Assembly (NCBI GenBank): GCA_048213135.1
Contig: PS015339.1
Span: 15,855 to 36,154, forward strand
Origin: Reclinomonas americana ATCC 50394
Taxonomy: Eukaryota > Jakobida > Jakobea > Jakobida
Direction of reading: 5' to 3'
DNA: 20,300 nt
The notes below the pieces were generated by a model that was not told the origin of the DNA, did no database searches, and was given only the letters and a program-made list of their open reading frames with translations. The translations under genes and the position numbers were made by a program. Shown here piece by piece: positions 19,801 through 20,300 of the stretch. Position 1 is the stretch's first letter; every line of letters begins with the position of its first letter.

Positions 19801-20091
19801 CGTGATGCGCCCGCCCTCCGAGCACACCAGCCGGTGCAGGTACGACGGCGGATTCGACACGAAAAACACGTGGCACTTGTTGATCTGCAACTCTCGCAGC
19901 GCCGTGAACAGCATCAGATCAATGTCGACCTGGTAGTCCTCGTCTTGCTCGATCTGCAGAGGTGGGGGTGGGTGTGGGAAGGGGAGGAGGGAGAGGGAGG
20001 GGGAAATAGGGAGACGAAACTCTCAACGTGTGGACCTTGCGAAAGAAGCCAATCAGTTCCGCGAAGATCTGCTCCTGCATTGGGTTCTCGG
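13859..20091 (-). CDS. STK11IP/LIP1-like LRR and PH-domain protein, 5'-partial
   Basis: Fourteen exons: 20091-20036, 19953-19643, 19581-19119, 19050-18787, 18730-18211, 18143-17947, 17873-17784, 17707-17207, 16362-16067, 15990-15244, 15180-15092, 15020-14825, 14761-14589 and 14523-13859. They give 1521 residues in one frame to TGA. The first visible exon starts inside a codon after a CCAG acceptor, and no start codon is seen, so upstream exons lie outside the window. Order: an N-terminal pre-LRR domain (FPWAEA segment); about six SDS22-like LRRs at 122-276 (LNLSRNSL, LDLSSNQLE, LKLSNNRLQ) closed by a GNPLSRDPYFR cap; Lys-rich, Pro-rich and acidic linkers; a helix with AGPKWLLVYGQMQ; a PH-like fold at about 725-860; a Gly/Ala/Pro-rich spacer; then more PH-like segments and a C-terminal helix. 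This order matches STK11IP, an LKB1-binding, lysosome-associated scaffold in animals; nischarin-like LRR-PH proteins are the alternative. Least certain are the 20036 donor (GTCCAC) and the intron at 15243. Confidence 0.82.
16605..16628. repeat. (CCCT)n microsatellite
   Basis: About five to six CCCT units on the plus strand within the long gene E intron. Confidence 0.85.
16978..17116. repeat. Degenerate 13-16 bp minisatellite, CCCTCA-N-CCTTT type
   Basis: About eight consecutive units share the frame CCCTCA, then AT/AC/GT with C- or T-rich filler, then TTT. Variant units follow one another (for example CCCTCAACCCCCCTTT, then CCCTCAGTCCCCCTTT). It lies in the long gene E intron, between CT- and CCCT-type tracts. 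Confidence 0.8.
17117..17176. repeat. (CCCT)n/(CTCCCT) microsatellite
   Basis: Nearly pure CCCT and CTCCCT units on the plus strand, ending about 30 bp before the gene E donor at 17206. In the transcript this is a GGGA-rich purine run close to the 5' splice site. Confidence 0.85.
18456..18580 (-). repeat. In-frame duplicated proline-rich motif in gene E exon 5
   Basis: Two copies of a roughly 48-bp sequence (18533-18580 and 18456-18502), 77 bp apart start to start, each encode EKVVPYCHPSPPRATPP. A poly-Pro linker separates them. The protein copies are identical over the motif while the DNA differs at a few synonymous positions, which suggests selection on the peptide. Confidence 0.8.
19964..19984 (+). 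other. G-quadruplex-forming motif in gene E intron 1
   Basis: Four G-tracts of at least three with loops of 1, 3 and 2 nt on the plus strand, which is the template strand of gene E. The matching transcript segment is the pyrimidine tract before the acceptor ending at 19954, so the G-run may simply be the complement of a strong polypyrimidine tract. Confidence 0.5.
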
Positions 20092-20226
20092 CTGGAGATA
20101 GAGAGAGAGATGTGAGTGAGTGGGGGAAGGGTGGAGAGGGAGAGGAGAAGGATGAAAGGAGAGCGAGGAGTGAGGGAACGGCGGGAGTAGAAGAGAAGAT
20201 GGTCAAGCGAAGATGTGTGAAGGAGC

Positions 20227-20291
<65 letters not shown>

Positions 20292-20300
20292 GAGTAGAGT
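20092..20300 (-). other. Upstream intron of gene E, with (GA)n microsatellite
   Basis: On the minus strand this is a pyrimidine-rich intron 3' end leading to the TCTCCAG acceptor before 20091. It includes a perfect GA run at 20231-20288 on the plus strand. No coding segment or in-phase ATG is visible, so the missing 5' exons of gene E lie to the right of the window. Confidence 0.7.

Overview
The window is nuclear DNA from a eukaryote, most likely a unicellular one (a protist or alga) with a compact, intron-rich genome. The evidence is spliceosomal GT-AG introns in every gene (mostly 51-106 nt), long GT, GA and CT microsatellites, and no bacterial operon signals. A 165-base run of N shows it comes from a draft scaffold. 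I cannot name the species. All gene models below were built by hand: I joined open segments at GT...AG sites and required codon phase to match at every junction. The five models contain 35 introns, and each assembled coding region has a length divisible by three.

Layout. 1-758: repeat-rich 5' flank. 759-4945 (+): gene A, a 1164-residue NB-ARC/TPR protein of the NLR-like STAND class. 5390-9325 (+): gene B, its 1095-residue tandem paralogue with the same eight intron positions and phases. 9326-9967: no supported gene. 9968-12660 (+): gene C, a VIT/CCC1-type vacuolar iron/manganese transporter with two candidate first exons and a 796-nt intron that contains the assembly gap. 12661-13127: no supported gene. 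13747-13128 (-): gene D, a short two-exon orphan, possibly mitochondrial. 20091-13859 (-): gene E, the 3' 14 exons (1521 residues) of a large LRR plus PH-like protein resembling STK11IP/LIP1 (LKB1-interacting protein). Its 5' end lies beyond the right edge. One of its introns is 844 nt and full of polypyrimidine satellite sequence.

How the genes relate. A and B are a local duplication that includes about 120 bp of 5' leader; they differ by two TPR units and in intron microsatellites. They carry a complete NB-ARC switch (P-loop, Walker B, T-S-R sensor and MHD-like motif) behind a roughly 240-residue N-terminal region I do not recognise. This makes them the best candidate here for an undescribed signalling or self/non-self recognition system. 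C and E may both act at the lysosome or vacuole (metal loading; lysosomal LIP1-type scaffold), but nothing in the sequence ties them into one pathway.

The most unusual genome-level signal is the 5' splice sites. GTAAGT is absent from the 35 modelled introns, while GTGCG and GTTGCG/GTTGAG together account for 16 of them. The GTTG class is forced by reading phase and, in gene C, by family conservation.
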